Shown: positions 23,875-31,095 of the stretch, piece after piece | How positions within the stretch are numbered: position 1 is the stretch's first letter | Layout of the letters: each line of letters opens with the position of its first letter | DNA from: Paracoccaceae bacterium | GTDB lineage: Bacteria; Pseudomonadota; Alphaproteobacteria; Rhodobacterales; Rhodobacteraceae | Assembly: GCA_027484915.1 (NCBI GenBank) | Contig: JAIXSA010000026.1 | Coordinates: 1-34,351, forward strand | DNA length: 34,351 nt | Direction: 5' to 3' | The notes under the pieces: model-generated | Seen by the model: the letters and a program-made list of their open reading frames with translations, nothing else | The model's database searches: none | Told to the model about the DNA's origin: nothing | Translations under genes and position numbers: made by a program

Positions 23875-23899
23875 AACGCGCGAGGTCCAATGCGGTTCC
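23875..23899 (-). promoter_or_regulatory. Candidate EcfG-type (general stress) promoter for the amide operon
   Basis: On the minus strand GGAAC (23899-23895) is followed after 16 bp by CGTT (23878-23875), an exact match to the alphaproteobacterial EcfG consensus GGAAC-N16/17-CGTT. A start site about 7 bp downstream would place the first leader hairpin (23828-23866) at the 5' end of the RNA. A nine-base pattern can occur by chance in a window this long. Confidence 0.4.
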
Positions 23900-24067
23900 C
23901 TCACCTTTTCAATATTTATCCTTTGCAGATTAATACGTTATGCGGGAAAATCCGGCAGCTTGGCCTTGTCGGGGGGCGTTGGTTCAATTGTGACCGGTTG
24001 AGCAATCCCAAGCAGCATCGCGGCATTTCCCTGCGGTCATGGCCGTGGACCTTCGGTTGGAGAAACG
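23900..24067 (+). other. AT-rich upstream region of the histidine kinase
   Basis: Less GC-rich than its surroundings, with runs such as TTTTCAATATTTATCC. It probably carries the kinase promoter, but no convincing pair of -35 and -10 elements could be assigned. No ORF with protein-like composition is seen. Confidence 0.35.
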
Positions 24068-25468
24068 ATGGAAGGCCCTGTCGAACCGGCAGCTTACGAG
24101 ACGGCGATCAAGTACGAACTGGCCTGCCGCGCCGCTGGCATCGGGGTCTGGGAACTTCACGTCGCCGAAGACCGTCTGGTCTATTGCAAGATCGCCCGGT
24201 CGATCTTCGGCTTTCCCGAGGAGGGCCCGATCACCCGAGAGATGGTCTACAGCGTCATCCATCCCGATGATGCCGAGGTGGTCCGTCTGGCGGCACAACG
24301 GGCCATGGACCCGCAGGTCCGCTCGACCGAAAGCTATTCCTACCGGATCAGTCGTTTCGACACCGGCGAGAGGCGCTGGCTGATCGGAAATGGGATCGCG
24401 TTCTTCGATCAGATCGGTCCCGCCGCGCGTCCGCTACTTTACGCGGGCTCGATCCGGGACGTGACGGAACGCGAACTGACCCGTCAAGGGCTGGCGGAAA
24501 GTGAAGAGCGGTTCCGGCTGGCTGTCGACGCGGCCCGGATGGCCGTCTGGGACATGAACCTTGAAACCGGGATTGTCGCGCATTCCCCGGACCTGAACCG
24601 GATGCTTGGTTTCCCCCCGGCTGCGCATCCCACGCTGGAAGAGCTTCGATCCAGATATGCCCCCGGCGAACGTGAGCGGCTGGAGGCAGAGGGGGCCGCC
24701 GCAACCGCGCGCGGCGAGACCAGCCTGCAATCCAGGGTAAGATACGACATCCCCGGCAAGGGAGAGGTCACCTATGTGCTGCGCGCAGCCTTGGCGACCC
24801 CCGCCGCTGGGGGCGAGACAGGCAGGCGGGTCATCGGCGTGCTCTACGACGCGACAGAGCAGGTCCGCGCAGAAGAGCGGCTGAAGACCGTGAATGGCGA
24901 ATTGCGGCACCGGTTGAAGAACATGACGAACCTCGCAGGCATTTTCGCGCGCCAGACATGGGCGGATGACTCCAGGCTTGACACCTACCTTGGTCGGATC
25001 CGGGCGTTGGCGATGTCCGCCGACCTTATGTTCGGCTCACGCGATGCCGTCCTGCACTTGCATGATGTGGTGCACCGCTCGCTCAAGCCCTTCACGGACG
25101 ACTTCGAGGACCGCTTCCTGCTGCAAGGCCCGGACGCGGTCCTGTCCGACCAGACCTATACCGGGATCGCGCTTGTGCTGCACGAACTGGCGACGAATGC
25201 GGTCAAGCACGGTGCCTTGTCGCAGTCCTCCGGTCGGGTGGACCTTGTCTGGGAGGTCGGGGACGCCGACCTTCGGATGCACTGGACCGAGACGGGCGGG
25301 CCTGTCGTGTCCAAGCCTGAAAGCAGCGGCTTCGGCCTCAACCTTCTGCGCCGTGGCGCACTGCCACCGCCAAGCAGCGTGACGCTCGACTTCCGGCCGG
25401 AAGGCCTGGTGGCTGCACTGTCGCTTTCGCTCGGTGATGCTTCAAAGGCTGCCGGAATGAGGCCGTAG
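24068..25468 (+). CDS. HWE-family sensor histidine kinase with two PAS-like regions
   Basis: A protein of 466 residues without membrane segments, so probably a soluble cytosolic sensor. PAS-like regions lie at about 15-130 (GIGVWELHVAEDRLVY, then RDVTERE) and 145-265 (RFRLAVDAARMAVWDMNL, then YDATEQVRAEERL). The kinase core has the phospho-acceptor His281 in ELRHRLKNM, the N-box HELATNAVKHG with His372 and Asn377, and the WTE motif at 406-408 that gives the family its name. HWE kinases often feed single-domain or PhyR-type regulators, or light and stress responses. No response regulator is encoded beside it. It is divergent from the amide operon. Confidence 0.92.
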   Translation: MEGPVEPAAYETAIKYELACRAAGIGVWELHVAEDRLVYCKIARSIFGFPEEGPITREMVYSVIHPDDAEVVRLAAQRAMDPQVRSTESYSYRISRFDTGERRWLIGNGIAFFDQIGPAARPLLYAGSIRDVTERELTRQGLAESEERFRLAVDAARMAVWDMNLETGIVAHSPDLNRMLGFPPAAHPTLEELRSRYAPGERERLEAEGAAATARGETSLQSRVRYDIPGKGEVTYVLRAALATPAAGGETGRRVIGVLYDATEQVRAEERLKTVNGELRHRLKNMTNLAGIFARQTWADDSRLDTYLGRIRALAMSADLMFGSRDAVLHLHDVVHRSLKPFTDDFEDRFLLQGPDAVLSDQTYTGIALVLHELATNAVKHGALSQSSGRVDLVWEVGDADLRMHWTETGGPVVSKPESSGFGLNLLRRGALPPPSSVTLDFRPEGLVAALSLSLGDASKAAGMRP

Positions 25469-25484
25469 CGGCAAGGCGATGGGT

Positions 25485-25602
25485 GAGCAACGCTGCCCCG
25501 ACGGGACAGTGGCGGGTGCCAATCCCAAGGCCAAAGGGGAAACCGGAAAAACCCACATGTTCCACATGCCGTCGCGTCCGGTTGACAAGGGCGGCGTTGC
25601 TC
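25485..25602. other. Nested inverted repeats between convergent genes
   Basis: Outer arms GAGCAACGCTGCC (25485-25497) and GGCGGCGTTGCTC (25590-25602) pair over 13 bp with one G-U-type mismatch. Inside are AACCGGA/TCCGGTT (25541-25547 and 25577-25583) and CATG/CATG (25556-25559 and 25565-25568). The kinase ends at 25468 and the opposite-strand secreted-protein gene ends at 25688. The element could be a structured RNA or a convergent transcription barrier. There is no U-tract beyond the outer stem. Confidence 0.4.
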
Positions 25603-25687
25603 GGATGACCAAACGGCATCAGCGGCCTTTGTTTCCTGCTTCCGAAGAAGGCCCCGCATCGGCAGAGCCTTCCCGAAGCGTGACAGG

Positions 25688-26503
25688 TCAGTTCGTCAGC
25701 AGGTAGTAGCTGTTCCGCGACCCGCCCATGTTCTGCACGGTGACGTAGAAGTAGCCGTCCCACGCCGGTGTCCAGTCGCAATACAGCTTGTCCGACCAGC
25801 TTACATCATAGCAGATCACGTTGCCGTTCTCGTCCGTCACCGCCACGTCCAGGTTCGCGTCGCCGTCGCCGACGACCGCGATCTCTGCATAGGAGTTGCC
25901 GTAGTAGGGGATTTCCCAGACGTCGGTCTGTCCCGCCGGCAGGCGCGACAGCCATTCCACCGCACCGCCGATCCGGCCACGGCCGGTCTCGGCCATCGCA
26001 TCCTCGATCACGCCCAGCAGCGCCTCGTCATCGGGAGCAAGTTCCTTGGCTTTGGTAAACATCGCATCCGCCGAGACCGGAGCCTCGGCCGCGCCTTCAT
26101 CCTCGTTCGCGGCGTTGAAGAAGGTGGCCTTCGCGGCCGCGCGCGGGGTGCCATCGTTCATCATCGGCGCTGGTGCTGCAGGGGCGGCCGCAGGGGCAGC
26201 CTTCTTCGCGAAGGTCGCTTCGTCGACAGTGACTTTAGCCGGGTCCAGCGCAGCCGGTTCTGCGGAGGCCACTTCGACCGAAGCGGCCAGCTTGGCAGCG
26301 GCCAGCACCGTCACCGCGTCACCCTGCGCCACGCCGACAGTATATAGCTCCTGCGCCAGGCTGACGGTCGCGGCTGCACCCGGAGCGGCCCCTTCAGCGG
26401 CAGCCCCCACGTTCGGACCGGACTTGTCCTGTGCAAGCGAGGGAAGAGCCACGGCGACCAGTGCCGTGGTGGCGAGAGCAAGCGAAATTCCTTTAAGCGT
26501 CAT
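25688..26503 (-). CDS. Secreted protein of unknown function with a C-terminal PPC-like domain (paralogue A)
   Basis: A protein of 271 residues. It has a signal peptide (MTLKGISLALATTALVAVALPSLAQ), then an N-terminal helical part with VSLAQELYTVGVAQGDAVTV, an Ala/Pro-rich linker (AAPAAAPAAPAPM near 115), and a C-terminal beta-rich domain. That domain contains GQTDVWEIPYYGNSYAEIAVVGDGDANLDVAV, a Cys pair (VICYD, LYCDW) that may form a disulfide, and the ending NSYYLLTN. The C-terminal pattern resembles bacterial pre-peptidase (PPC) beta-sandwich domains. No catalytic motif is seen. It is a clear paralogue of the next gene upstream on the same strand. A CCGTCC/GGACGG hairpin at 26523-26541 lies in its 5' region. 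Confidence 0.85.
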   Translation of the reverse strand: MTLKGISLALATTALVAVALPSLAQDKSGPNVGAAAEGAAPGAAATVSLAQELYTVGVAQGDAVTVLAAAKLAASVEVASAEPAALDPAKVTVDEATFAKKAAPAAAPAAPAPMMNDGTPRAAAKATFFNAANEDEGAAEAPVSADAMFTKAKELAPDDEALLGVIEDAMAETGRGRIGGAVEWLSRLPAGQTDVWEIPYYGNSYAEIAVVGDGDANLDVAVTDENGNVICYDVSWSDKLYCDWTPAWDGYFYVTVQNMGGSRNSYYLLTN

Positions 26504-26612
26504 GTCGACCTCTATCGGTTGGCCGTCCTGCCAAGGGACGGAATGACACGATCTTCGCAGGTGTTCACGACGTTGAGAAGTCAGGTTCCCATGACAAATT
26601 CGGTCATTTGCA

Positions 26613-27290
26613 TCAGTTCCCGACCAGCCGGTAGCTGTTGCGGGCAGGGCCGGGATTGCCGATCCGGACGGTGAAAAACCCGTTGCGCGCTGGGGTGAAG
26701 CGGCAAAGCGCAGGTGCCTGCGCTGCAGGAAAGGCGCAGATGACGGTACCGCCCTCGTCCTGGACGGTCAGGCTCAACGCGGTGTCGCCGTCGCCGATCA
26801 GCCCGATTTCAGCCCCGGCCTCGCCCGCCAGGACAAGGGTCCAGCTGTCCGTCTGACCGGGGTCCAGCGTGGCCGTCGCGTTGATCGCCGTGGGCAAGCG
26901 CCCGTGCGGCAGTTGGGCATCAAGGTCATAGACCAGGTCCTGCAGGTCCGGGTCATCCCCGGCAAGACCCTGCGCAATGCCAATGGCCTCCGGCCCGGCC
27001 GGGTCCGGAGCGGCACGGGTGCCTTCGGGTGCGTCCGGCGCCGGGTCGCCCTCGGTGCTCTTGGTCCAGCCCGCCGGCCCGCGCAACGTGACATCGCGCG
27101 CCAGTCGGATCGCGGTGATCAGCACCACAGGGTCGCCACCGGACAGCGCGCGCTCATAGGCCTGCTGCGCCAGGATCAGTCGGGCCGCGGCCCCAGACTC
27201 TCCCATCTGGTTCGGCGACAGGTTCGGGGTCTCGGCCTGTCCCGCATGGGTCAGGGCAAGCAGCAGGGCGGCAGGCAAAAGGGGGCGCAT
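26613..27290 (-). CDS. Secreted protein of unknown function with a C-terminal PPC-like domain (paralogue B)
   Basis: A protein of 225 residues from the ATG at 27290. The signal peptide is MRPLLPAALLLALTHAGQA before ETPN. The same plan as paralogue A follows: a helical ARLILAQQAYERALSGGDPVVLITAIRLARDV, a Pro/Ala-rich linker, then a beta domain with DPGQTDSWTLVLAGEAGAE, GDGDTALSLTVQDEGGTVIC, CRFTPARNGFFTV and the ending RNSYRLVGN. Two Cys residues sit at the positions of those in paralogue A. The far longer open frame upstream (to 28142) is antisense to argE and not real. The role is unknown; periplasmic or extracellular location is predicted. It is divergent from argE over 114 bp. Confidence 0.85.
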   Translation of the reverse strand: MRPLLPAALLLALTHAGQAETPNLSPNQMGESGAAARLILAQQAYERALSGGDPVVLITAIRLARDVTLRGPAGWTKSTEGDPAPDAPEGTRAAPDPAGPEAIGIAQGLAGDDPDLQDLVYDLDAQLPHGRLPTAINATATLDPGQTDSWTLVLAGEAGAEIGLIGDGDTALSLTVQDEGGTVICAFPAAQAPALCRFTPARNGFFTVRIGNPGPARNSYRLVGN

Positions 27291-27360
27291 GGGGACTTTC
27301 TTCCGGTATGGCTCGCGAGTCTGGCAAAGCAGGCGCATGGGAACAAGAGCCGAAAGCTTC

Positions 27361-27389
27361 CCGCTCCGCCGGTTTCGCGGTAGGAGCGG
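27361..27389 (+). promoter_or_regulatory. Leader hairpin before argE
   Basis: CCGCTCC (27361-27367) and GGAGCGG (27383-27389) form a 7-bp stem with an inner CCG/CGG pair, ending about 6 bp before the AGAGGTG ribosome-binding site. Function unknown. Confidence 0.35.
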
Positions 27390-27404
27390 CGAAAGAGGTG
27401 ACCC

Positions 27405-28550
27405 ATGCGCGACATCCTGGACCGGCTTCTGGCCTTCGACACCGTCAGTTCCAAGCCGAACATGGCGCTGATGGACTATGTCCGCGGGCTGCTGGAAGGC
27501 GCGGGGATCCAGGTTGTGCTGGTGCCCGACCCGGCGGGCGGGAAGGCGAACCTCTATGCCTCCACCGGACCGGGGGCGGGCGGCGTCATGCTCTCGGGCC
27601 ACACCGACGTCGTCCCGGTCGAGGGGCAGCACTGGACCGTGCCGCCCTTCGCTCTGACCGAGGCCGATGGTCGGTACTACGGACGCGGCGCGGCGGACAT
27701 GAAGGGTTTCGTCGCCTGCGCGGTCGAGGCGATGCTTGTCGCTGCGAAGCGGCCGCTGAAGGTGCCGCTGCACCTGGCGCTGTCCTACGATGAGGAGATC
27801 GGCTGCATGGGGGTGCGGTCCTTGATCGACCTTCTGGACACGGCCCCGGTGAAGCCGCGGTTCTGCATCGTGGGCGAGCCGACAGGAATGCAGGTCGCAA
27901 CCGGCCACAAGGGGAAGGTGGCACTGCGGGCGACTTGCACGGGACGGGAAGGGCACTCTGCGCTCGCGCCCCTGGCGCTGAACGCGCTTCATCTGGCGGG
28001 GGATTTCCTGGCGGCGTTGCGGCGCGTGCAGGCGGATGTGGCTGCGACAGGGCTGCGGGACGGGGACTATGACGTGCCCTACACGACGCTGCATGTTGGA
28101 AAGATGTCGGGCGGGGTCCAGGTCAACATAGTGCCGAACCATGCCGTGCTGGATTTTGAGATCCGGTCATTGGCGGGCGAGGATGTGGCGGGCCTGATCC
28201 GGCGGCTGGAGGCAGAGGCCGAGGCAATCGTTGCGCCCCTGCGGGAAGAGTTCCCGGAGGCCGCGATCCGGGTGGAGCGGCTTTGGGACTACCCTGGCCT
28301 CGGGACGCCTTCGGATGCCGAGGTGGTGCGGTTCGTCAAAGGGCTGACCGGGGCAAACGGGACGATGAAGGTGGCCTTCGGGACCGAGGGGGGGCTTTTC
28401 GATGCCCGGTTGGGGGTGCCCACGGTGATCTGCGGGCCGGGGTCGATGGCCCAGGGTCACAAACCGGACGAGTTCGTCTCAGTCGAGCAGGTGGAGCGGT
28501 GCCGGGGGATGCTGGCGGCGCTGGTCGACCGGCTGGAAGTGGGGTTCTGA
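27405..28550 (+). CDS. argE: Acetylornithine deacetylase (ArgE-type M20 peptidase)
   Basis: A protein of 381 residues. It removes the acetyl group from N-acetylornithine in arginine synthesis, or a related N-acyl substrate. Dizinc-site motifs of the M20 family are present: SGHTDVVPV with His66 and Asp68, GRGAADMKG with Asp98, and SYDEEIG with Glu130 as general base and Glu131 as ligand. PTGMQVATGHKGK marks the start of the dimerisation domain, and GPGSMAQGHKPDEFV near the end carries the last ligand His. The ATG follows GAAAGAGGTGACCC. Many alphaproteobacteria also have ArgJ, so the biosynthetic role is likely but not proven. A 16-bp palindrome TGCCCACGCGTGGGCA lies at 28558-28573, after the stop. 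Confidence 0.9.
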   Translation: MRDILDRLLAFDTVSSKPNMALMDYVRGLLEGAGIQVVLVPDPAGGKANLYASTGPGAGGVMLSGHTDVVPVEGQHWTVPPFALTEADGRYYGRGAADMKGFVACAVEAMLVAAKRPLKVPLHLALSYDEEIGCMGVRSLIDLLDTAPVKPRFCIVGEPTGMQVATGHKGKVALRATCTGREGHSALAPLALNALHLAGDFLAALRRVQADVAATGLRDGDYDVPYTTLHVGKMSGGVQVNIVPNHAVLDFEIRSLAGEDVAGLIRRLEAEAEAIVAPLREEFPEAAIRVERLWDYPGLGTPSDAEVVRFVKGLTGANGTMKVAFGTEGGLFDARLGVPTVICGPGSMAQGHKPDEFVSVEQVERCRGMLAALVDRLEVGF

Positions 28551-28790
28551 GAGGGGGTGCCCACGCGTGGGCAGGTCTTCGGTCCTTGGGAAATCAAGGG
28601 CTTGCCTGCGGGCGTTAGGCTTTGCTTTGCCCTGATCTGACCACGTAGCAGCGCCAGAGTCGCAACCAGGCCCACCGTCAGGCGCGCTTTTTTCTGCGGT
28701 GCAGCAGATAACGACCCTTCGCCCCTGTCATTCCGTCCGCGCCGCCCCATATGTATGGAAGCGGGCCATCCGTCCGCACAAAGGACTTTC
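28551..28790 (+). other. argE 3' region and FAS1 upstream region
   Basis: It contains the perfect palindrome at 28558-28573, then CCTTG-GGAAAT-CAAGG, an internal hairpin, and a T6 run at 28688-28693 preceded by a GCGCC/GGCGC stem with a long loop. This could be a weak terminator for argE. No classic strong terminator and no gene are seen. The last bases hold AAGGA, the ribosome-binding site of the FAS1 gene. Confidence 0.35.
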
Positions 28791-29201
28791 ATGAACATTG
28801 TTGAAACGGCTGCCGGAAACCCGGGATTCTCGACGCTTGTGACCGCGCTGACTGCGGCGAACCTGACATCCGCCCTGGGCGGCACCGGACCCTTCACCGT
28901 CTTTGCCCCGTCGAACGACGCCTTCGCCAAGCTGCCTGCCGGCACCGTCGAGGACCTTGTCCTTCCGGCCAACAAGGACAAGTTGGTGGCAATTCTGAAG
29001 CTGCACGTCGTCTCGGGCAAGCACATGGCGTCGGAGTTCACCGACAAGACCGCGGATGTCGCCACGCTGGGCGGTGAGCAAGTCCCCATCACCGGCAAGG
29101 ACGGGTCCGTCCACGTTGGCGCAGCCAAAGTCAGCTCGGCCGATCTTGGTGCTTCGAACGGCGTGATCCACATCATCGACACCGTGATGATGCCCGCCTG
29201 A
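28791..29201 (+). CDS. Single-domain fasciclin (FAS1) protein
   Basis: A protein of 136 residues, nearly all one FAS1 domain. The two conserved FAS1 boxes are visible: GPFTVFAPSNDAFAKLP near residues 40-56, and the C-terminal GVIHIIDTVMMP, with LKLHVVSGK in between. FAS1 domains mediate adhesion or ligand binding and are usually exported. This one begins MNIVETAAGN with no evident signal peptide from the ATG at 28791, which has AAGGA 5 bp upstream. An earlier in-frame ATG at 28755 lacks a site and does not add a signal. It is therefore predicted to be cytosolic or exported by a non-Sec route. A strong terminator follows. Confidence 0.9.
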   Translation: MNIVETAAGNPGFSTLVTALTAANLTSALGGTGPFTVFAPSNDAFAKLPAGTVEDLVLPANKDKLVAILKLHVVSGKHMASEFTDKTADVATLGGEQVPITGKDGSVHVGAAKVSSADLGASNGVIHIIDTVMMPA

Positions 29202-29228
29202 CCCAAGGGTCAGCGAACGCATGAGTGC

Positions 29229-29252
29229 GGGGGGCCGATGGCCCCCCTTTTT
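29229..29252 (+). terminator. Rho-independent terminator after the FAS1 gene
   Basis: A perfect 8-bp stem GGGGGGCC-GAT-GGCCCCCC is followed immediately by TTTTT. It is 28 bp after the FAS1 stop and before the convergent DUF1287 gene. Confidence 0.93.
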
Positions 29253-29285
29253 CATGCCTTTGGGAGAGTCTGTCTGAAGCCCGAC

Positions 29286-29903
29286 CTACTGGAGCGTCTT
29301 CAGCCGTTCGGCTTCCTCGGCCCCGATGCGGTAGTGGCCGGTCATCGGATAGGCGAAAAGGATGTCCTCTTCCTTTGCACCGGCGCCGATGTTGTGCAGG
29401 ATCAGCGGCACGCCAGCCTCGGTCCTGAGGTCCGACACGATGCCCATGTGGTCAAGATTGCCGGGCAGCTTCCAGGTGATGATGTCGCCGGGCAGGTAAG
29501 GTGCCGGACCTTCCTCCAGCGGCACTTCGGCCCCGATGCGGGCAAAGAGCGTCTGCAGGTTCGGCACCCGGCGGTGGTCGATGTTGCGATCCGGCCCCTC
29601 AAGGCCCCACAGCGCGGGATAGGCCGCGAAGTCGGCCATCATGTCCCGGTGCGCCGCCAGTTGCAGGTCGATCCCCCAGGCGTCGCGCAGGGCGCGGATC
29701 ACCACGTCGGTGCACACACCCCGGTCGCGCGGAATGTCGCCGCCCGGAAACTCCAGCGCGACATAGGCCGGGTCATAGGTCAGCGTCACGCCTACCTGGT
29801 CGCGCGCTGCGGCCGTCAGGCGCGAAGGTTCAGACCCCGCAAAGGCCGGGGCGGCAAGCACCAGAGACAGGATCAGGGCCAAGGAACGCATGGGGCGAAT
29901 CAT
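29286..29903 (-). CDS. DUF1287 family exported protein
   Basis: A protein of 205 residues from the ATG at 29903 (MIRPMRSLAL). A second Met four codons in gives a cleaner signal peptide, MRSLALILSLVLAAPAFAG, so the start is not certain; the mature protein is periplasmic either way. Family hallmarks are YDPAYVALEFPGGDIP, RGVCTDVVIRALRDAWGIDLQ with a conserved Cys, RRVPNLQTLF and LPGNLDHMGIVSD with a conserved His. The Cys and His resemble an NlpC/P60-like cysteine hydrolase, which suggests action on cell wall or peptides; this is inference. It is convergent with the FAS1 terminator and divergent from mnmH by 88 bp. Confidence 0.88.
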   Translation of the reverse strand: MIRPMRSLALILSLVLAAPAFAGSEPSRLTAAARDQVGVTLTYDPAYVALEFPGGDIPRDRGVCTDVVIRALRDAWGIDLQLAAHRDMMADFAAYPALWGLEGPDRNIDHRRVPNLQTLFARIGAEVPLEEGPAPYLPGDIITWKLPGNLDHMGIVSDLRTEAGVPLILHNIGAGAKEEDILFAYPMTGHYRIGAEEAERLKTLQ

Positions 29904-29991
29904 GCCCTGTTCACGCGTCCGTGGGTAGTCAGGATTTTCCGTGATCGGCATGGGCTGGCACCTTTCCGCCGGGGCCGGTAAGAACTGCGTG

Positions 29992-31041
29992 ATGGCGATC
30001 ACGCTCACCTCCCTGGCCGATCTGGCGACGCATGGCTTCGATGACATCATCGATGTCCGCGCGCCTGCGGAATTCGAAGAGGATCATCTGCCGGGCGCGA
30101 TCTCTTTGCCCGTGCTGGATGACGAGGAACGCGCGCGGGTCGGGACCATCTACAAGCAGGTCTCGCCCTTTTCCGCCCGCAAGATCGGCGCGGCGCTGGT
30201 GGCGAAGAACGCGGCGGCCCATCTGCAGGGCCCTTTGGCCGACAAACCGGGTGGCTGGCGTCCGCTGGTCTATTGCTGGCGGGGCGGGCAGCGGTCGGGG
30301 TCCTTTGCCACGATCCTTGGCCAGATCGGCTGGCGGGTCGAGACGCTGGTCGGCGGCTACAAGACCTGGCGCGGGCTGGTGGTGCGCGAGGTCTATGACA
30401 CGCCCGTGAGGGCGCCGGTGGTGGTGCTGGACGGCAATACCGGATCGGCCAAGACCGAAGTGCTGAACCTGCTGCCGGGGTTCGGGGTGCAGGTGATCGA
30501 CCTGGAAGGGCTGGCGCGGCATCGCGGGTCCTTGTTCGGAAACGTGGGTCCGCAGCCGTCGCAGAAGGCGTTCGAGGGGGCGCTTGCGCTGGCTTTGGCG
30601 GGGCTTGACCCGTCGCGGCCGGTGGTGGTTGAGGCGGAAAGTTCCAAGATCGGCAATTGCCGCCTGCCGCCGGAAATCTGGAAGGCGATGGTTGCGGCCC
30701 CGCGTGTGGCGATTGCTGCACCCCGGTCGGCGCGGGCCGAGTATCTGGCGCGGGCTTATGCCGACCTGACCTGCGATGCCGGGCGGTTGGCGGCCACGGT
30801 GGGCCTGCTGAAGCCCATGCACGCGGCCGAGGTGATCGAGGACTGGCTGGGGCTTGCGTCTTCGGGACAGTTTGCCGCTTTGGCCGACAGCCTGATGGAG
30901 CGGCATTACGACCCGCGCTATGGCAAGCACCGCGACCGGATGGCGGTGCCGTTTCAGGAAGTGGCGGTGGATGACCTGCGGCCCGAAGCTTTGCCGGGGA
31001 TCGCAGAGGCCGTGGCGATGGCGGTGAAGCGGCTGGTCTGA
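29992..31041 (+). CDS. mnmH: tRNA 2-selenouridine synthase
   Basis: A protein of 349 residues (also called SelU or YbbB). It replaces sulfur by selenium in 5-methylaminomethyl-2-thiouridine at the wobble position of some tRNAs, via a geranylated intermediate, using selenophosphate. The N-terminal rhodanese domain has the catalytic Cys95 in VYCWRGGQRSGS. The C-terminal P-loop domain has LDGNTGSAKTEVL at about 146-158, with Ala where Walker A normally has Gly before Lys. The ATG at 29992 starts the conserved MAITLTSLADL; the open frame to 29941 is less likely. No selD or selA gene is in the window, though the enzyme needs selenophosphate from elsewhere in the genome. Confidence 0.92.
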   Translation: MAITLTSLADLATHGFDDIIDVRAPAEFEEDHLPGAISLPVLDDEERARVGTIYKQVSPFSARKIGAALVAKNAAAHLQGPLADKPGGWRPLVYCWRGGQRSGSFATILGQIGWRVETLVGGYKTWRGLVVREVYDTPVRAPVVVLDGNTGSAKTEVLNLLPGFGVQVIDLEGLARHRGSLFGNVGPQPSQKAFEGALALALAGLDPSRPVVVEAESSKIGNCRLPPEIWKAMVAAPRVAIAAPRSARAEYLARAYADLTCDAGRLAATVGLLKPMHAAEVIEDWLGLASSGQFAALADSLMERHYDPRYGKHRDRMAVPFQEVAVDDLRPEALPGIAEAVAMAVKRLV

Positions 31042-31062
31042 AGCGGCGGAACATGGCAGAAT

Positions 31063-31077
31063 GTTCTGCATTTGTTC
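31063..31077 (+). promoter_or_regulatory. LexA (SOS) box upstream of dnaE2
   Basis: GTTC-TGCATTT-GTTC matches the alphaproteobacterial LexA site GTTC-N7-GTTC exactly and ends 18 bp before the dnaE2 ATG. LexA bound here would block transcription until DNA damage. No clear -35 and -10 pair is assigned, but they probably overlap the box. Confidence 0.85.
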
Positions 31078-31095
31078 ACGTTGTGAGTCGCTGCC

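Noticed and set aside
25479-25706. A 75-codon plus-strand ORF after the kinase gene.
   Set aside because: It overlaps the end of the opposing secreted-protein gene, lacks a ribosome-binding site, and the region is better explained by nested inverted repeats.
27291-28142. Long N-terminal extension of the paralogue B gene.
   Set aside because: The extension is antisense to argE; a clear signal peptide begins at the ATG at 27290.
28558-28573. The perfect palindrome TGCCCACGCGTGGGCA as a terminator of argE.
   Set aside because: No U-tract follows; it could equally be a protein-binding site or chance in GC-rich DNA.
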